From NCBI GenBank assembly GCA_947044405.1, contig CAMRHE010000360.1, positions 1 through 64,000 on the forward strand: 64,000 nucleotides of DNA, written 5' to 3'. Source of the DNA: Leptodactylus fallax (Eukaryota > Chordata > Amphibia > Anura > Leptodactylidae). Made by a program: the position numbers and the translations under genes. Numbering within the stretch: position 1 is the first letter of the stretch; each line of letters begins with the position of its first letter. The notes under the pieces are model-generated. The model did not search any database and had not been told where the DNA came from. It saw only the letters and a program-made list of their open reading frames with translations. This document shows positions 12,901-27,159 of this stretch, in pieces.

Positions 12901-15539
12901 CGTCGCCTCCTCCTCTATCATTATAATAAGATCAGCGTCGCCTCCTCCCCCATCATTATAATAAGATCAGCGTCACCTCCTCTATCACTATAAGATCAGC
13001 GTCACCTCCTCCTCTATCAGTATAATAAGATCAGCGTCGCCTCCTCTATCATTATAATAAGATCAGCGTCACCTCCTCCTCTATTATAATAAGATCAGCG
13101 TCTCCTCCTCTATTATAATAAGATCAGCGTCGCCTCCTCCTCTATCATTATAAGATCAGCGTCGCCTCCTTTATCATTATAATAAGATCAGCGTCGCCTC
13201 CTTTATCACTATAATAAGATCAGCGTCACCTCCTCCTCCATCATTATAATAAGATCAGCGTCACCTCCTCCTCTATCATTATAATAAGATCAGCGTCACC
13301 TCCTCTATCACTATAATAAGATCAGCGTCGCCTCCTCCATCATTATAATAAGATCAGCGTCACCTCCTCTATCATTATAATAAGATCAGCGTCGCCTCCT
13401 CCTCTATCATTATAATAAGATCAGCGTCGCCTCCTCCTCCATCATTATAATAAGATCAGCGTCACCTCCTCCTCCATCATTATAATAAGATCAGCGTCAC
13501 CTCCTCTATCACTATAATAAGATCAGCGTCACCTCCTCCTCCATCATTATAATAAGATCAGCGTCACCTCCTCTATCACTATAATAAGATCAGCGTCACC
13601 TCCTCCTCTATCATTATAATAAGATCAGCGTCACCTCCTCTATCATTATAAGATCAGCGTCGCCTCCTTTATCATTATAATAAGATCAGCGTCGCCTCCT
13701 CTATCATTATAATAAGATCAGCGTCACCTCCTCTATCACTATAATAAGATCAGCGTCACCTCCGCCTCTATCATTATAAGATCAGCGTCACCTCCTCCTC
13801 TATCATTATAATAAGATCAGCGTCGCCTCCTCTATCATTATAATAAGATCAGCGTCGCCTCCTCTATCATTATAAGATCAGCGTCACCTTCTCCTCTATC
13901 ATTATAAGATCAGCGTCGCCTCCTCTATCATTATAATAAGATCAGCGTCACCTCCTCTATCATTATAATAAGATCAGCGTCGCCTCCTGTATCATTATAA
14001 GATCAGCGTCACCTCCTCCTCTATCACTATAATAAGATCAGCGTCACCTCCTCCTCTATCACTATAAGATCAGCGTCACCTCCTCCTCCATCATTATAAT
14101 ATGATCAGCGTCACCTCCTCCTCTATCAATATAATAAGATCAGCGTCGCTTCCTCTATCATTATAATAAGATCAGCGTCGCCTCCTCCTCTATTATAATA
14201 AGATCAGCGTCGCCTCCTCCTCTATCACTATAATAAGATCAGCGTCGCCTCCTCCATCAATATAATAAGATCAGCGTCGCCTCCTCTATCACTATAATAA
14301 GATCAGCGTCACCTCCTCCTCTATCATTATAATAAGATCAGCGTCGCCTCCTCCTCTATCATTATAAGATCAGCGTCACCTCCTCCTCTATCACTATAAT
14401 AAGATCAGCGTCACCTCCTCCATCATTATAATAAGATCAGCGTCACCTCCTCTATCACTATAATAAGATCAGCGTCACCTCCTCCATCATTATAATAAGA
14501 TCAGCGTCGCCTCCTCCTCCATCATTATAAGATCAGCGTCGCCTCCTCTATCATTATAAGATCAGCGTCGCCTCCTTCTCTATCAGTATAATAAGATCAG
14601 CGTCACCTCCTCCTCTATCATTATAAGATCAGCGTCGCCTCCTCCTTTATCACTATAATAAGATCAGCGTCACCTCCTCCTCTATCACTATAATAAGATC
14701 AGCGTCACCTCCTCTATCACTATAATAAGATCAGCGTCGCCTCCTCTATCATTATAATAAGATCAGCGTCACCTCCTCCTCTATCACTATAATAAGATCA
14801 GCGTCACCTCCTCCTCTATCACTATAATAAGATCAGCGTCACCTCCTCCTCTATCAGTATAATAAGATCAGCGTCGCCTCCTCCTCTATCAGTATAATAA
14901 GATCAGCGTCACCTCCTCCTCTATCAGTATAATAAGATCAGCGTCGCCTCCTCCTCTATCACTATAATAAGATCAGCGTCACCTCCTCTATCACTATAAT
15001 AAGATCAGCGTCACCTCCTCTATCAGTATAATAAGATCAGCGTCACCTCGTCCTCTATCATTATAATAAGATCAGCGTCACCTCCTCCTCTATCACTATA
15101 ATAAGATCAGCGTCACCTCCTCCTCTATCACTATAATAAGATCAGCGTCACCTTCTCCTCTATCATTATAATAAGATCAGCGTCGCCTCCTCTATCACTA
15201 TAATAAGATCAGCGTCACCTCCTCCTCTATCACTATAATAAGATCAGCGTCACCTCCTCTATCACTATAATAAGATCAGCGTCGCCTCCTCCTCTATCAT
15301 TATAATAAGATCAGCGTCGCCTCCTCCTCTATCACTATAATAAGATCAGCGTCACCTCCTCCATCATTATAATAAGATCAGCGTCGCCTCCTCCTCTATC
15401 ACTATAATAAGATCAGCGTCACCTCCTCCTCTATCATTATAATAAGATCAGCGTCACCTCCTCCTCTATCATTATAATAAGATCAGCGTCACCTCCTCTA
15501 TCAGTATAATAAGATCAGCGTCACTTCCTCCTCTATCAT
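10000..15539. repeat. Satellite segment with first copy of the AGCATAATAAG cassette
   Basis: Ordinary units with no gene. At 10144 begins a four-unit cassette of rare variants: ATCAGCATAATAAG, then CCTTCTCCATC, then a plain unit, then AATTAGATAAGCG. The cassette recurs many times later in the window. A GAACAGCG core variant just upstream (about 10020) also recurs near later cassettes (about 17240, 20430, 60357). A 70-bp direct duplication lies at 11481-11620, marked by AGTATAATTAG plus CACTTCC. The copies of the 6.7-kb and 8.1-kb markers are at about 13030-13350 and 14145. Confidence 0.85.
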
Positions 15540-16320
15540 TATAATAAGATCAGCGTCGCCTCCTCCTCTATCATTATAATAAGATCAGCGTCACCTCCTC
15601 TATCACTATAATAAGATCAGCGTCACCTCCTCTATCACTATAATAAGATCAGCGTCACCTCCTCCTCTATCATTATAATAAGATCAGCGTCACCTCCTCC
15701 ATCATTATAATAAGATCAGCGTCGCCTCCTCCTCTATCACTATAATAAGATCAGCGTCACCTCCTCCTCTATCATTATAATAAGATCAGCGTCACCTCCT
15801 CCTCTACCATTATAATAAGATCAGCGTCACCTCCTCCTCTATCACTATAATAAGATCAGCGTCACCTCCTCCTCTATCATTATAATAAGATCAGCGTCGC
15901 CTCCTCCTCTATCAGTATAATAAGATCAGCGTCACCTCCTCCTCTATCACTATAATAAGATCAGCGTCACCTCCTCCTCTATCATTATAATAAGATCAGC
16001 GTCACCTCCTCCTCTATCAGTATAATAAGATCAGCGTCGCCTCCTCTATCACTATAATAAGATCAGCGTCACCTCCTCCTCTATCATTATAAGATCAGCG
16101 TCACCTCCTCCATCATTATAATAAGATCAGCGTCACCTCCTCCTCTATCATTATAATAAGATCAGCGTCACCTCCTCCATCATTATAATAAGATAAGCGT
16201 CGCCTCCTCCTCTATCAGTATAATAAGATCAGCGTCGCCTCCTCCTCTATCATTATAAGATCAGCGTCGCCTCCTCTATCAGTATAAGATCAGCGTCACC
16301 CCCTCTATCAGTATAAGATC
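15540..16320. repeat. Block B, copy 1
   Basis: First of three related stretches. Shared markers are a CTCTACCATT unit at 15801 (also at 32403), a GATAAGCGTCGCC unit near 16190, and a CACCCCCTCTATCAG unit at about 16298 flanked by TAA-less ATCAG units. The last marker recurs at 25201 and 32897. This copy and the 32.3-kb copy keep the CTACC unit; the 24.8-kb copy lacks it, so that copy has lost several units. Confidence 0.8.
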
Positions 16321-18399
16321 AGCGTCGCCTCCTCTATCACTATAATAAGATCAGCGTCACCTCCTCTATCAGTATAATAAGATCAGCGTCACCTCCTCCT
16401 CTATCACTATAATAAGATCAGCGTCACCTCCTCCTCTATCATTATAATAAGATCAGCGTCACCTCCTCCTCTATCAGTATAATAAGATCAGCGTCGCCTC
16501 CTCTATCACTATAATAAGATCAGCGTCACCTCCTCCTCTATCATTATAAGATCAGCGTCACCTCCTCCATCATTATAATAAGATCAGCGTCGCCTCCTCC
16601 TCTATCAGTATAATAAGATCAGCGTCGCCTCCTCCTCTATCACTATAATAAGATCAGCGTCACCTCCTCTATCACTATAATAAGATCAGCGTCGCCTCCT
16701 CCTCTATCAGTATAATAAGATCAGCGTCACCTCCTCCTCTATCACTATAATAAGATCAGCGTCGCCTCCTCCTCTATCATTATAAGATCAGCGTCGCCTC
16801 CTCCTCCATCATTATAATAAGATCAACGTCGCCTCCTCCTCTATCATTATAAGATCAGCGTCGCCTCCTCCATCATTATAATAAGATCAGCGTCACCTCC
16901 TCCTCTATCACTATAATAAGATCAGCGTCACCTCCTCTATCACTATAATAAGATCAGCGTCACCTCCTCCATCATTATAATAAGATCAGCGTCACCTCCT
17001 CCTCTATCAGTATAAGATCAGCGTCGCCTCCTCTATCACTATAATAAGATCAGCGTCACCTCCTCCTCTATCAGTATAATAAGATCAGCGTCACCTCCTC
17101 TATCATTATAATAAGATCAGCGTCACCTCCTCCTCTATCAGTATAAGATCAGCGTCGCCTCCTCTATCACTATAATAAGATCAGCGTCACCTCCTCCTCT
17201 ATCACTATAATAAGATCAGCGTCACCTCCTCCTCTATCACTATAATAAGAACAGCGTCGCCTCCTCCTCTATCATTATAATAAGATCAGTGTCACCTCCT
17301 CCTCCTCCATCATTATAATAAGATCAGCGTCACCTCCTCCTCTATCAATATAATAAGATCAGCGTCACCTCCTCTATCAGCATAATAAGATCAGCGTCAC
17401 CTCCTTCTCCATCATTATAATAAGATCAGCGTCGCCTCCTCTATCATTATAATTAGATAAGCGTCGCCTCCTCTATCATTATAATAAGATCAGCGTCACC
17501 TCCTCTATCATTATAATAAGATCAGCGTCGCCTCCTCCTCTATCAGTATAATAAGATCAGCGTCGCCTCCTCCTCTATCATTATAAGATCAGCGTCACCT
17601 CCTCCTCCATCATTATAATAAGATCAGCGTCACCTCCTCCATCATTATAATAAGATCAGCGTCACCTCCTCCTCTATCATTATAAGATCAGCGTCACCTC
17701 CTCCTCTATCACTATAATAAGATCAGCGTCACCTCCTCCTCCATCATTATAATAAGATCAGCGTCGCCTCCTCTATCATTATAATAAGATCAGCGTCGCC
17801 TCCTCTATCATTATAATAAGATCAGCGTCACCTCCTCTATCATTATAATAAGATCAGCGTCGCCTCCTCCTCCATTATTATAATAAGATCAGCGTCACCT
17901 CCTCTATCATTATAATAAGATCAGCGTCGCCTCCTCCTCTATCATTATAATAAGATCAGCGTCACCTCCTCTATCACTATAATAAGATCAGCGTCACCTC
18001 CTCTATCACTATAATAAGATCAGCGTCGCCTCCTCCATCATTATAAGATCAGCGTCACCTCCTCCTCTATCACTATAATAAGATCAGCGTCGCCTCCTCC
18101 TCTATCATTATAATAAGATCAGCGTCGCCTCCTCCTCTATCATTATAATAAGATCAGCGTCGCCTCCTCCTCTATCATTATAATAAGATCAGCGTCGCCT
18201 CCTCCTCTATCACTATAATAAGATCAGCGTCGCCTCCTCCTCTATCATTATAATTAGATCAGCGTCACTTCCTCCTCCATCATTATAATAAGATCAGCGT
18301 CACCTCCTCCTCTATCATTATAATAAGATCAGCGTCACCTCCTCCTCTATCATCATTATAAGATCAGCGTCACCTCCTCTATCATTATAATAAGATCAG
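16321..18399. repeat. Satellite segment with second AGCATAATAAG cassette
   Basis: Ordinary units with no gene. It holds a GAACAGCG core near 17240, a CAGTGTC core near 17290, and the rare-variant cassette starting at 17376. The 17.2-17.6 kb stretch resembles 10.0-10.3 kb in unit order. A CCATTATT unit lies at 17872. A unit with an extra ATC (CTATCATCATTATAAG) lies near 18350; a similar one is near 22460. Confidence 0.83.
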
Positions 18400-21300
18400 C
18401 GTTACCTCCTCTATCATTATAATTAGATCAGCGTCGCCTCCTCCTCTATCATTATAATAAGATCAGCGTCACCTCCTCTTCTATCATTATAATAAGATCA
18501 GCGTCACCTCCTCCTCTATCATTATAATAAGATCAGCGTCGCCTCCTCCTCTATCACTATAATAAGATCAGCGTCACCTCCTCCTCTATCACTATAATAA
18601 GATCAGCGTCGCCTCCTCCTCTATCATTATAATAAGATCAGCGTCACCTCCTCCTCTATCATTATAAGATCAGCGTCACCTCCTCCTCCATCATTATAAT
18701 AAGATCAGCGTCACCTCCTCTATCACTATAATAAGATCAGCGTCACCTCCTCTATCACTATAATAAGATCAGCGTCGCCTCCTCCTCTATCACTATAATA
18801 AGATCAGCGTCACCTCCTCCTCTATCAATATAATAAGATCAGCGTCACCTCCTCCTCTATCAATATAATAAGATCAGCGTCACCTCCTCTATCAGCATAA
18901 TAAGATCAGCGTCACCTCCTTCTCCATCATTATAATAAGATCAGCGTCGCCTCCTCTATCATTATAATTAGATAAGCGTCGCCTCCTCTATCATTATAAT
19001 AAGATCAGCGTCGCCTCCTCCTCTATCACTATAAGATCAGCGTCGCCTCCTCCTCTATCACTATAATAAGATCAGCGTCGCCTCCTCCTCTATCAGCATA
19101 ATAAGATCAGCGTCACCTCCTTCTCCATCATTATAATAAGATCAGCGTCGCCTCCTCTATCATTATAATTAGATAAGCGTCGCCTCCTCCATCATTATAA
19201 TAAGATCAGCGTCGCCTCCTCCTCCATCATTATAATAAGATCAGCGTCGCCTCCTCCTCCATCATTATAATAAGATCAGCGTCGCCTCCTCCTCCATCAT
19301 TATAATAAGATCAGCGTCACCTCCTCTATCACTATAATAAGATCAGCGTCGCCTCCTCCTCTATCAGTATAATAAGATCAGCGTCACCTCCTCCTCTATC
19401 AGTATAATAAGATCAGCGTCACCTCCTCCTCTATCACTATAATAAGATCAGCGTCACCTCCTCCTCTATCAGTATAATAAGATCAGCGTCACCTCGTCCT
19501 CTATCATTATAATAAGATCAGCGTCACCTCCTCCTCTATCACTATAATAAGATCAGCGTCGCCTCCTCCTCTATCATTATAAGATCAGCGTCGCCTCCTC
19601 CTCCATCATTATAATAAGATCAGCGTCGCCTCCTCCTCTATCATTATAAGATCAGCGTCGCCTCCTCCATCATTATAATAAGATCAGCGTCACCTCCTCC
19701 TCTATCACTATAATAAGATCAGCGTCACCTCCTCCTCTATCACTATAATAAGATCAGCGTCACCTCCTCCATCATTATAATAAGATCAGCGTCACCTCCT
19801 CCTCTATCACTATAATAAGATCAGCGTCACCTCCTCCTCTATCACTATAATAAGATCAGCGTCGCCTCCTCTATCACTATAATAAGATCAGCGTCACCTC
19901 CTCCATCATTATAATAAGATCAGCGTCGCCTCCTCCTCCATCACTATAATAAGATCAGCGTCGCCTCCTCTATCATTATAATAAGATCAGCGTCACCTCC
20001 TCTATCATTATAATAAGATCAGCGTCGCCTCCTCTATCACTATAATAAGATCAGCGTCACCTCCTCCTCTATCAGTATAATAAGATCAGCGTCACCTCCT
20101 CCTCTATCAGTATAAGATCAGCGTCGCCTCCTCTATCACTATAATAAGATCAGCGTCACCTCCTCCTCTATCAGTATAATAAGATCAGCGTCACCTCCTC
20201 CTCTATCAGTATAATAAGATCAGCGTCACCTCCTCTATCAGTATAATAAGATCAGCGTCACCTCCTCCTCTATCATTATAATAAGATCAGCGTCGCCTCC
20301 TCTATCACTATAATAAGATCAGCGTCACCTCCTCCTCTATCACTATAATAAGATCAGCGTCACCTCCTCTATCACTATAATAAGATCAGCGTCACCTCCT
20401 CCTCTATCAGTATAATAAGAACAGCGTCGCCTCCTCCTCTATCATTATAATAAGATCAGCGTCACCTCCTCCTCTATCATTATAATAAGATCAGCGTCAC
20501 CTCCTCCTCCATCATTATAATAAGATCAGCGTCACCTCCTCCTCTATCATTATAATAAGATCAGCGTCACCTCCTCCTCTATCACTATAATAAGATCAGC
20601 GTCGCCTCCTCCTCTATCACTATAATAAGATCAGCGTCACCTCCTCCTCTATCAATATAATAAGATCAGCGTCACCTCCTCCTCTATCAATATAATAAGA
20701 TCAGCGTCACCTCCTCTATCAGCATAATAAGATCAGCGTCACCTCCTTCTCCATCATTATAATAAGATCAGCGTCGCCTCCTCTATCATTATAATTAGAT
20801 AAGCGTCGCCTCCTCTATCATTATAATAAGATCAGCGTCACCTCCTCTATCACTATAAGATCAGCGTCGCCTCCTCCTCTATCAGTATAATAAGATCAGC
20901 GTCACCTCCTCCATCATTATAATAAGTTCAGCGTCGCCTCCTCTATCACTATAATAAGATCAGCGTCACCTCCTCTATCATTATAATAAGATCAGCGTCA
21001 CCTCCTCCTCTATCAGTATAAGATCAGCGTCACCTCCTCTATCATTATAATAAGATCAGCGTCATCTCCTCTATCACTATAATAAGATCAGCGTCGCCTC
21101 CTCTATCAGTATAATAAGATCAGCGTCGCCTCCTCTATCACTATAATAAGATCAGCGTCACCTCCTCCTCTATCAGTATAATAAGATCAGCGTCACCTCC
21201 TCCTCTATCACTATAATAAGATAAGCGTCACCTCCTCCTCTATCACTATAATAAGATCAGCGTCACCTCCTCTATCAGTATAATAAGATCAGCGTCACCT

Positions 21301-22438
21301 CCTCCTCTATCATTATAATAAGATCAGCGTCGCCTCCTCTATCAGTATAATAAGATCAGCGTCACCTCCTCTATCACTATAATAAGATCAGCGTCACCTC
21401 CTCCTCTATCACTATAATAAGATCAGCGTCACCTCCTCCTCTATCAATATAATAAGATCAGCGTCACCTCCTCTATCAGCATAATAAGATCAGCGTCACC
21501 TCCTTCTCCATCATTATAATAAGATCAGCGTCGCCTCCTCTATCATTATAATTAGATAAGCGTCGCCTCCTCTATCATTATAATAAGATCAGCGTCACCT
21601 CCTCTATCACTATAAGATCAGCGTCGCCTCCTCCTCTATCAGTATAATAAGATCAGCGTCGCCTCCTCCTCTATCATTATAAGATCAGCGTCACCTCCTC
21701 CTCCATCATTATAATAAGATCAGCGTCACCTCCTCCATCATTATAATAAGATCAGCGTCACCTCCTCCATCATTATAATAAGATCAGCGTCGCCTCCTCT
21801 ATCATTATAATAAGATCAGCGTCGCCTCCTCCATCATTATAATAAGATCAGCGTCGCCTCCTCTATCATTATAATAAGATCAGCGTCACCTCCTCTATCA
21901 TTATAATAAGATCAGCGTCGCCTCCTCCTCCATTATTATAATAAGATCAGCGTCACCTCCTCTATCATTATAATAAGATCAGCGTCGCCTCCTCCTCTAT
22001 CATTATAATAAGATCAGCGTCACCTCCTCTATCACTATAATAAGATCAGCGTCACCTCCTCTATCACTATAATAAGATCAGCGTCGCCTCCTCCATCATT
22101 ATAAGATCAGCGTCACCTCCTCCTCTATCACTATAATAAGATCAGCGTCACCTCCTCCTCCATCATTATAATAAGATCAGCGTCGCCTCCTCCTCTATCA
22201 TTATAATAAGATCAGCGTCACCTCCTCCGCTATCACTATAATATGATCAGCGTCGCCTCCTCCTCTATCATTATAATTAGATCAGCGTCACCTCCTCCTC
22301 CATCATTATAATAAGATCAGCGTCACCTCCTCTATCATTATAATAAGATCAGCGTCACCTCCTCCTCTATCATTATAATAAGATCAGCGTCACCTCCTCT
22401 ATCATTATAATAAGATCAGCGTCACCTCCTCCTCTATC
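18400..22438. repeat. Block D, copy 1 (matches 58.5-62.3 kb)
   Basis: About 4 kb whose unit order is repeated about 40 kb downstream. Paired markers include AATTAGATCA 18421/58565, AGCATAATAAG cassettes 18891/58933, 19092/59134, 20718/60652 and 21475/61348, CCTCGTCC 19492/59429, AATAAGTTCAG about 20921/60855, CCATTATT 21930/61774, and CCGCTATCAC 22227/62071. The offset shrinks stepwise from 40144 to 39844 bp, in steps that look like sums of whole units, so the copies have since gained or lost units. Single-base differences are few. Confidence 0.9.
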
Positions 22439-24759
22439 ATTATAATAAGATCAGCGTCACCTCCTCCTCTATCATCATTATAATATCAGCGTCACCTCCT
22501 CCTCCATCATTATAATAAGATCAGCGTCACCTCCTCCTCTATCATTATAATAAGATCAGCGTCACCTCCTCCTCTATCAGTATAATAAGATCAGCGTCAC
22601 CTCCTCTATCAGTATAATAAGATCAGCGTCACCTCCTCTATCACTATAATAAGATCAGCGTCGCCTCCTCTATCATTATAATAAGATCAGCGTCACCTCC
22701 TCTATCACTATAATAAGATCAGCGTCACCTCCTCCTCTATCATTATAATAAGATCAGCGTCACATCCTCCTCTATCACTATAATAAGATCAGCGTCACCT
22801 CCTCCTCTATCACTATAATAAGATCAGCGTCGCCTCCTCCTCTATCATTATAATAAGATCAGCGTCACCTCCTCCTCTATCATTATAATAAGATCAGCGT
22901 CGCCTCCTCCTCCATCATTATAATAAGATCAGCGTCACATCCTCCTCTATCACTATAATAAGATCAGCGTCACCTCCTCCTCTATCAATATAATAAGATC
23001 AGCGTCACCTCCTCCTCTATCAGTATAATAAGATCAGCGTCACCTCCTCTATCAGCATAATAAGATCAGCGTCACCTCCTTCTCCATCATTATAATAAGA
23101 TCAGCGTCACCTACTCCTCTATCACTATAATAAGATCAGCGTCGCCTCCTCCTCTATCACTATAATAAGATCAGCGTCGCCTCCTCCTCTATCAGCATAA
23201 TAAGATCAGCGTCACCTCCTTCTCCATCATTATAATAAGATCAGCGTCGCCTCCTCTATCATTATAATTAGATAAGCGTCGCCTCCTCCATCATTATAAT
23301 AAGATCAGCGTCGCCTCCTCCTCTATCATTATAATAAGATCAGCGTCGCCTCCTCCTCCATCATTATAATAAGATCAGCGTCGCCTCCTCCTCCATCATT
23401 ATAATAAGATCAGCGTCACCTCCTCTATCACTATAATAAGATCAGCGTCACCTCCTCCTCTATCACTATAATAAGATCAGCGTCACCTCCTCCTCTATCA
23501 CTATAATAAGATCAGCGTCGCCTCCTCCATCATTATAATAAGATCAGCGTCGCCTCCTCCTCTATCATTATAAGATCAGCGTCACCTCCTCTATCATTAT
23601 AATAAGATCAGCGTCACCTCCTCCTCTATCATTATAATAAGATCAGCGTCGCCTCCTCCTCTATCACTATAATAAGATCAGCGTCGCCTCCTCCTCTATC
23701 ATTATAATAAGATCAGCGTCACCTCCTCCTCTATCATTATAATAAGATCAGCGTCGCCTCCTCCTCCATCATTATAATAAGATCAGCGTCACCTCCTCCT
23801 CTATCATTATAATAAGATCAGCGTCGCCTCCTCCTCTATCACTATAATAAGATCAGCGTCGCCTCCTCCTCTATCACTATAATAAGATCAGCGTCACCTC
23901 CTCCTCTATCATTATAATAAGATCAGCGTCGCCTCCTCCTCTATCACTATAATAAGATCAGCGTCGCCTCCTCCTCTATCACTATAATAAGATCAGCGTC
24001 ACCTCCTCTATCAGTATAATAAGATCAGCGTCACCTCCTCTATCACTATAATAAGATCAGCGTCACCTCCTCCTCTATCATTATAATAAGATCAGCGTCA
24101 CCTCCTTTATCAGTATAATAAGATCAGCGTCACCTTCTCCTCTATGATTATAATAAGATCAGCGTCGCCTCCTCTATCATTATAATAAGATCAGCGTCAC
24201 CTCCTCCTCTATCACTATAATAAGATCAGCGTCGCCTCCTCTATCATTATAATAAGATCAGCGTCACCTCCTCCTCTATCACTATAATAAGATCAGCGTC
24301 GCCTCCTCTATCACTATAATAAGATCAGCGTCACCTCCTCCTCTATCACTATAATAAGATCAGCGTCACCTCCTCTATCACTATAATAAGATCAGCGTCG
24401 CCTCCTCCTCTATCATTATAAGATCAGCGTCACCTCCTCCATCATTATAATAAGATCAGCGTCACCTCCTCCTCTATCATTATAATAAGATCAGCGTCAC
24501 ATCCTCCTCTATCACTATAATAAGATCAGCGTCACCTCCTCCTCTATCATTATAATAAGATCAGCGTCACCTCCTCCTCTATCATTATAATAAGATCAGC
24601 GTCACCTCCTCCTCTATCACTATAAGATCAGCGTCGCCTCCTTCTCTATCATTATAATAAGATCAGCGTCACCTCCTCCTCTATCATTATAATAAGATCA
24701 GCGTCACCTCCTCTATCAGTATAATAAGATCAGCGTCACCTCCTCCTCTATCATTATAA
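22439..24759. repeat. Satellite segment after block D
   Basis: Ordinary units with no gene. Near 22460-22480 a unit has an extra ATC and lacks AAG before the core (TATAATATCAGCG). Two further AGCATAATAAG cassette starts lie at 23051 and 23191; the first is interrupted by a CACCTACTCC unit and lacks the AATTAGATAAG member. From about 23640 to 24000 units with G and ATCAC alternate with A and ATCAT units in a loose three-unit rhythm. Confidence 0.83.
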
Positions 24760-27000
24760 TAAGATCAGCGTCGCCTCCTCCTCTATCACTATAATAAGAT
24801 CAGCGTCACCTCCTCTATCACTATAATAAGATCAGCGTCACCTCCTCCTCTATCATTATAATAAGATCAGCGTCACCTCCTCCATCATTATAATAAGATC
24901 AGCGTCGCCTCCTCCTCTATCAGTATAATAAGATCAGCGTCACCTCCTCTATCACTATAATAAGATCAGCGTCACCTCCTCCTCTATCATTATAAGATCA
25001 GCGTCACCTCCTCCATCATTATAATAAGATCAGCGTCACCTCCTCCTCTATCATTATAATAAGATCAGCGTCACCTCCTCCATCATTATAATAAGATAAG
25101 CGTCGCCTCCTCCTCTATCAGTATAATAAGATCAGCGTCGCCTCCTCCTCTATCATTATAAGATCAGCGTCGCCTCCTCTATCAGTATAAGATCAGCGTC
25201 ACCCCCTCTATCAGTATAAGATCAGCGTCACCTCCTCCTCTATCATTATAATAAGATCAGCGTCACCTCCTCCTCCATCATTATAAGATCAGCGTCACCT
25301 CCTCCTCTATCATTATAATAAGATCAGCGTCGCCTCCTCTATCAGCATAATAAGATCAGCGTCACCTCCTCCTCTATCACTATAATAAGATCAGCGTCAC
25401 CTCCTCCTCTATCACTATAATAAGATCAGCGTCACCTCCTCTATCATTATAATAAGATCAGCGTCACCTCCTCCTCTATCAGTATAATAAGATCAGCGTC
25501 ACCTCCTCCTCTATCATTATAATAAGATCAGCGTCACCTCCTCCTCTATCACTATAATAAGATCAGCGTCGCCTCCTCTATCAGTATAATAAGATCAGCG
25601 TCACCTCCTCCTCTATCATTATAATAAGATCAGCGTCACCTCCTCCTCTATCATTATAATAAGATCAGCGTCACCTCCTCCTCTATCACTATAATAAGAT
25701 CAGCGTCACCTCCTCCTCCATCATTATAATAAGATCAGCGTCACCTCCTCCTCTATCATTATAATAAGATCAGCGTCACCTCCTCTATCAGTATAATAAG
25801 ATCAGCGTCACCTCCTCCTCTGTCATTATAATAAGATCAGCGTCGCCTCCTCCTCCATCATTATAATAAGATCAGCGCCACCTCCTCCTCTATCATTATA
25901 ATAAGATCAGCGTCACCTCCTCCTCTATCAGTATAATAAGATCAGCGTCGCCTCCTCTATCATTATAATAAGATCAGCGTCACCTCCTCTATCATTATAA
26001 TAAGATCAGCGTCGCCTCCTCAATCAGTATAATAAGATCAGCGTCGCCTCCTCCTCTATCACTATAATAAGATCAGCGTCACCTCCTCTGTCATTATAAT
26101 AAGATCAGCGTCACCTCCTCTATCAGTATAATAAAATCAGCGTCACCTCCTCTATCAGTATAATAAGATCAGCGTCGCCTCCTCTATCAGTATAATAAGA
26201 TCAGCGTCACCTCCTCCTCTGTCATTATAATAAGATCAGCGTCGCCTCCTCCTCCATCACTATAATAAGATCAGCGTCACCTCCTCTATCATTATAAGAT
26301 CAGCGTCGCCTCCTCTAGCAGTATAATAAGATCAGCGTCGCCTCCTCCTCTATCACTATAATAAGATCAGCGTCACCTCCTCTATCATTATAATAAGATC
26401 AGCGTCACCTCCTCTATCATTATAATAAGATCAGCGTCACCTCCTCCTCCATCATTATAAGATCAGCGTCACCTTCTCCTCTATCATTATAATAAGATCA
26501 GCGTCACCTCCTCCTCTATCATTATAAGATCAGCGTCGCCTCCTCCTCTATCATTATAAGATCAGCGTCACCTCCTCAATTATTATAATAAGATCAGCGT
26601 CACCTCCTCAATCATTATAATAAGATCAGCGTCACCTCCTCTATCATTATAAGATCAGCGTCGCCTCCTTTATCAGTATAATAAGATCAGCGTCACCTCC
26701 TCCTCTATCACTATAATAAGATCAGCGTCACCTCCTCCTCTATCACTATAATAAGATCAGCGTCGCCTCCTCTATCACTATAATAAGATCAGCGTCGCCT
26801 CCTCTATCATTATAATAAGATCAGCGTCACCTCCTCTATCAGTATAATAAGATCAGCGTCACCTCCTCCTCTATCACTATAATAAGATCAGCGTCACCTC
26901 CTCTATCAGTATAATAAGATCAGCGTCACCTCCTCCTCTATCACTATAATAAGATCAGCGTCACCTCCTCCTCTATCACTATAATAAGATCAGCGTCACC
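24760..27000. repeat. Block B, copy 2 (matches 32.3-34.9 kb)
   Basis: Ordered match to 32340-34950. Markers: CACCCCCTCTATC 25201/32897, ATAAAATCAG 26131/34101, CTCTAGCAG 26311/34281 and CCTCCTTTATCAG 26664/34605. The offset is exactly 7970 at the middle two markers and falls to 7941 at the last, because one 29-bp unit before the AATTATTATAATAAG unit is missing in the later copy. A lone AGCATAATAAG unit occurs near 25341 without its cassette partners. Confidence 0.88.
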
Positions 27001-27159
27001 TCCTCCTCTATCACTATAATAAGATCAGCGTCACCTCCTCTATCATTATAATAAGATCAGCGTCACCTCCTCCTCTATCACTATAATAAGATCAGCGTCA
27101 CCTCCTCTATCAGTATAATAAGATCAGCGTCACCTCCTCCTCTATCATTATAATAAGAT

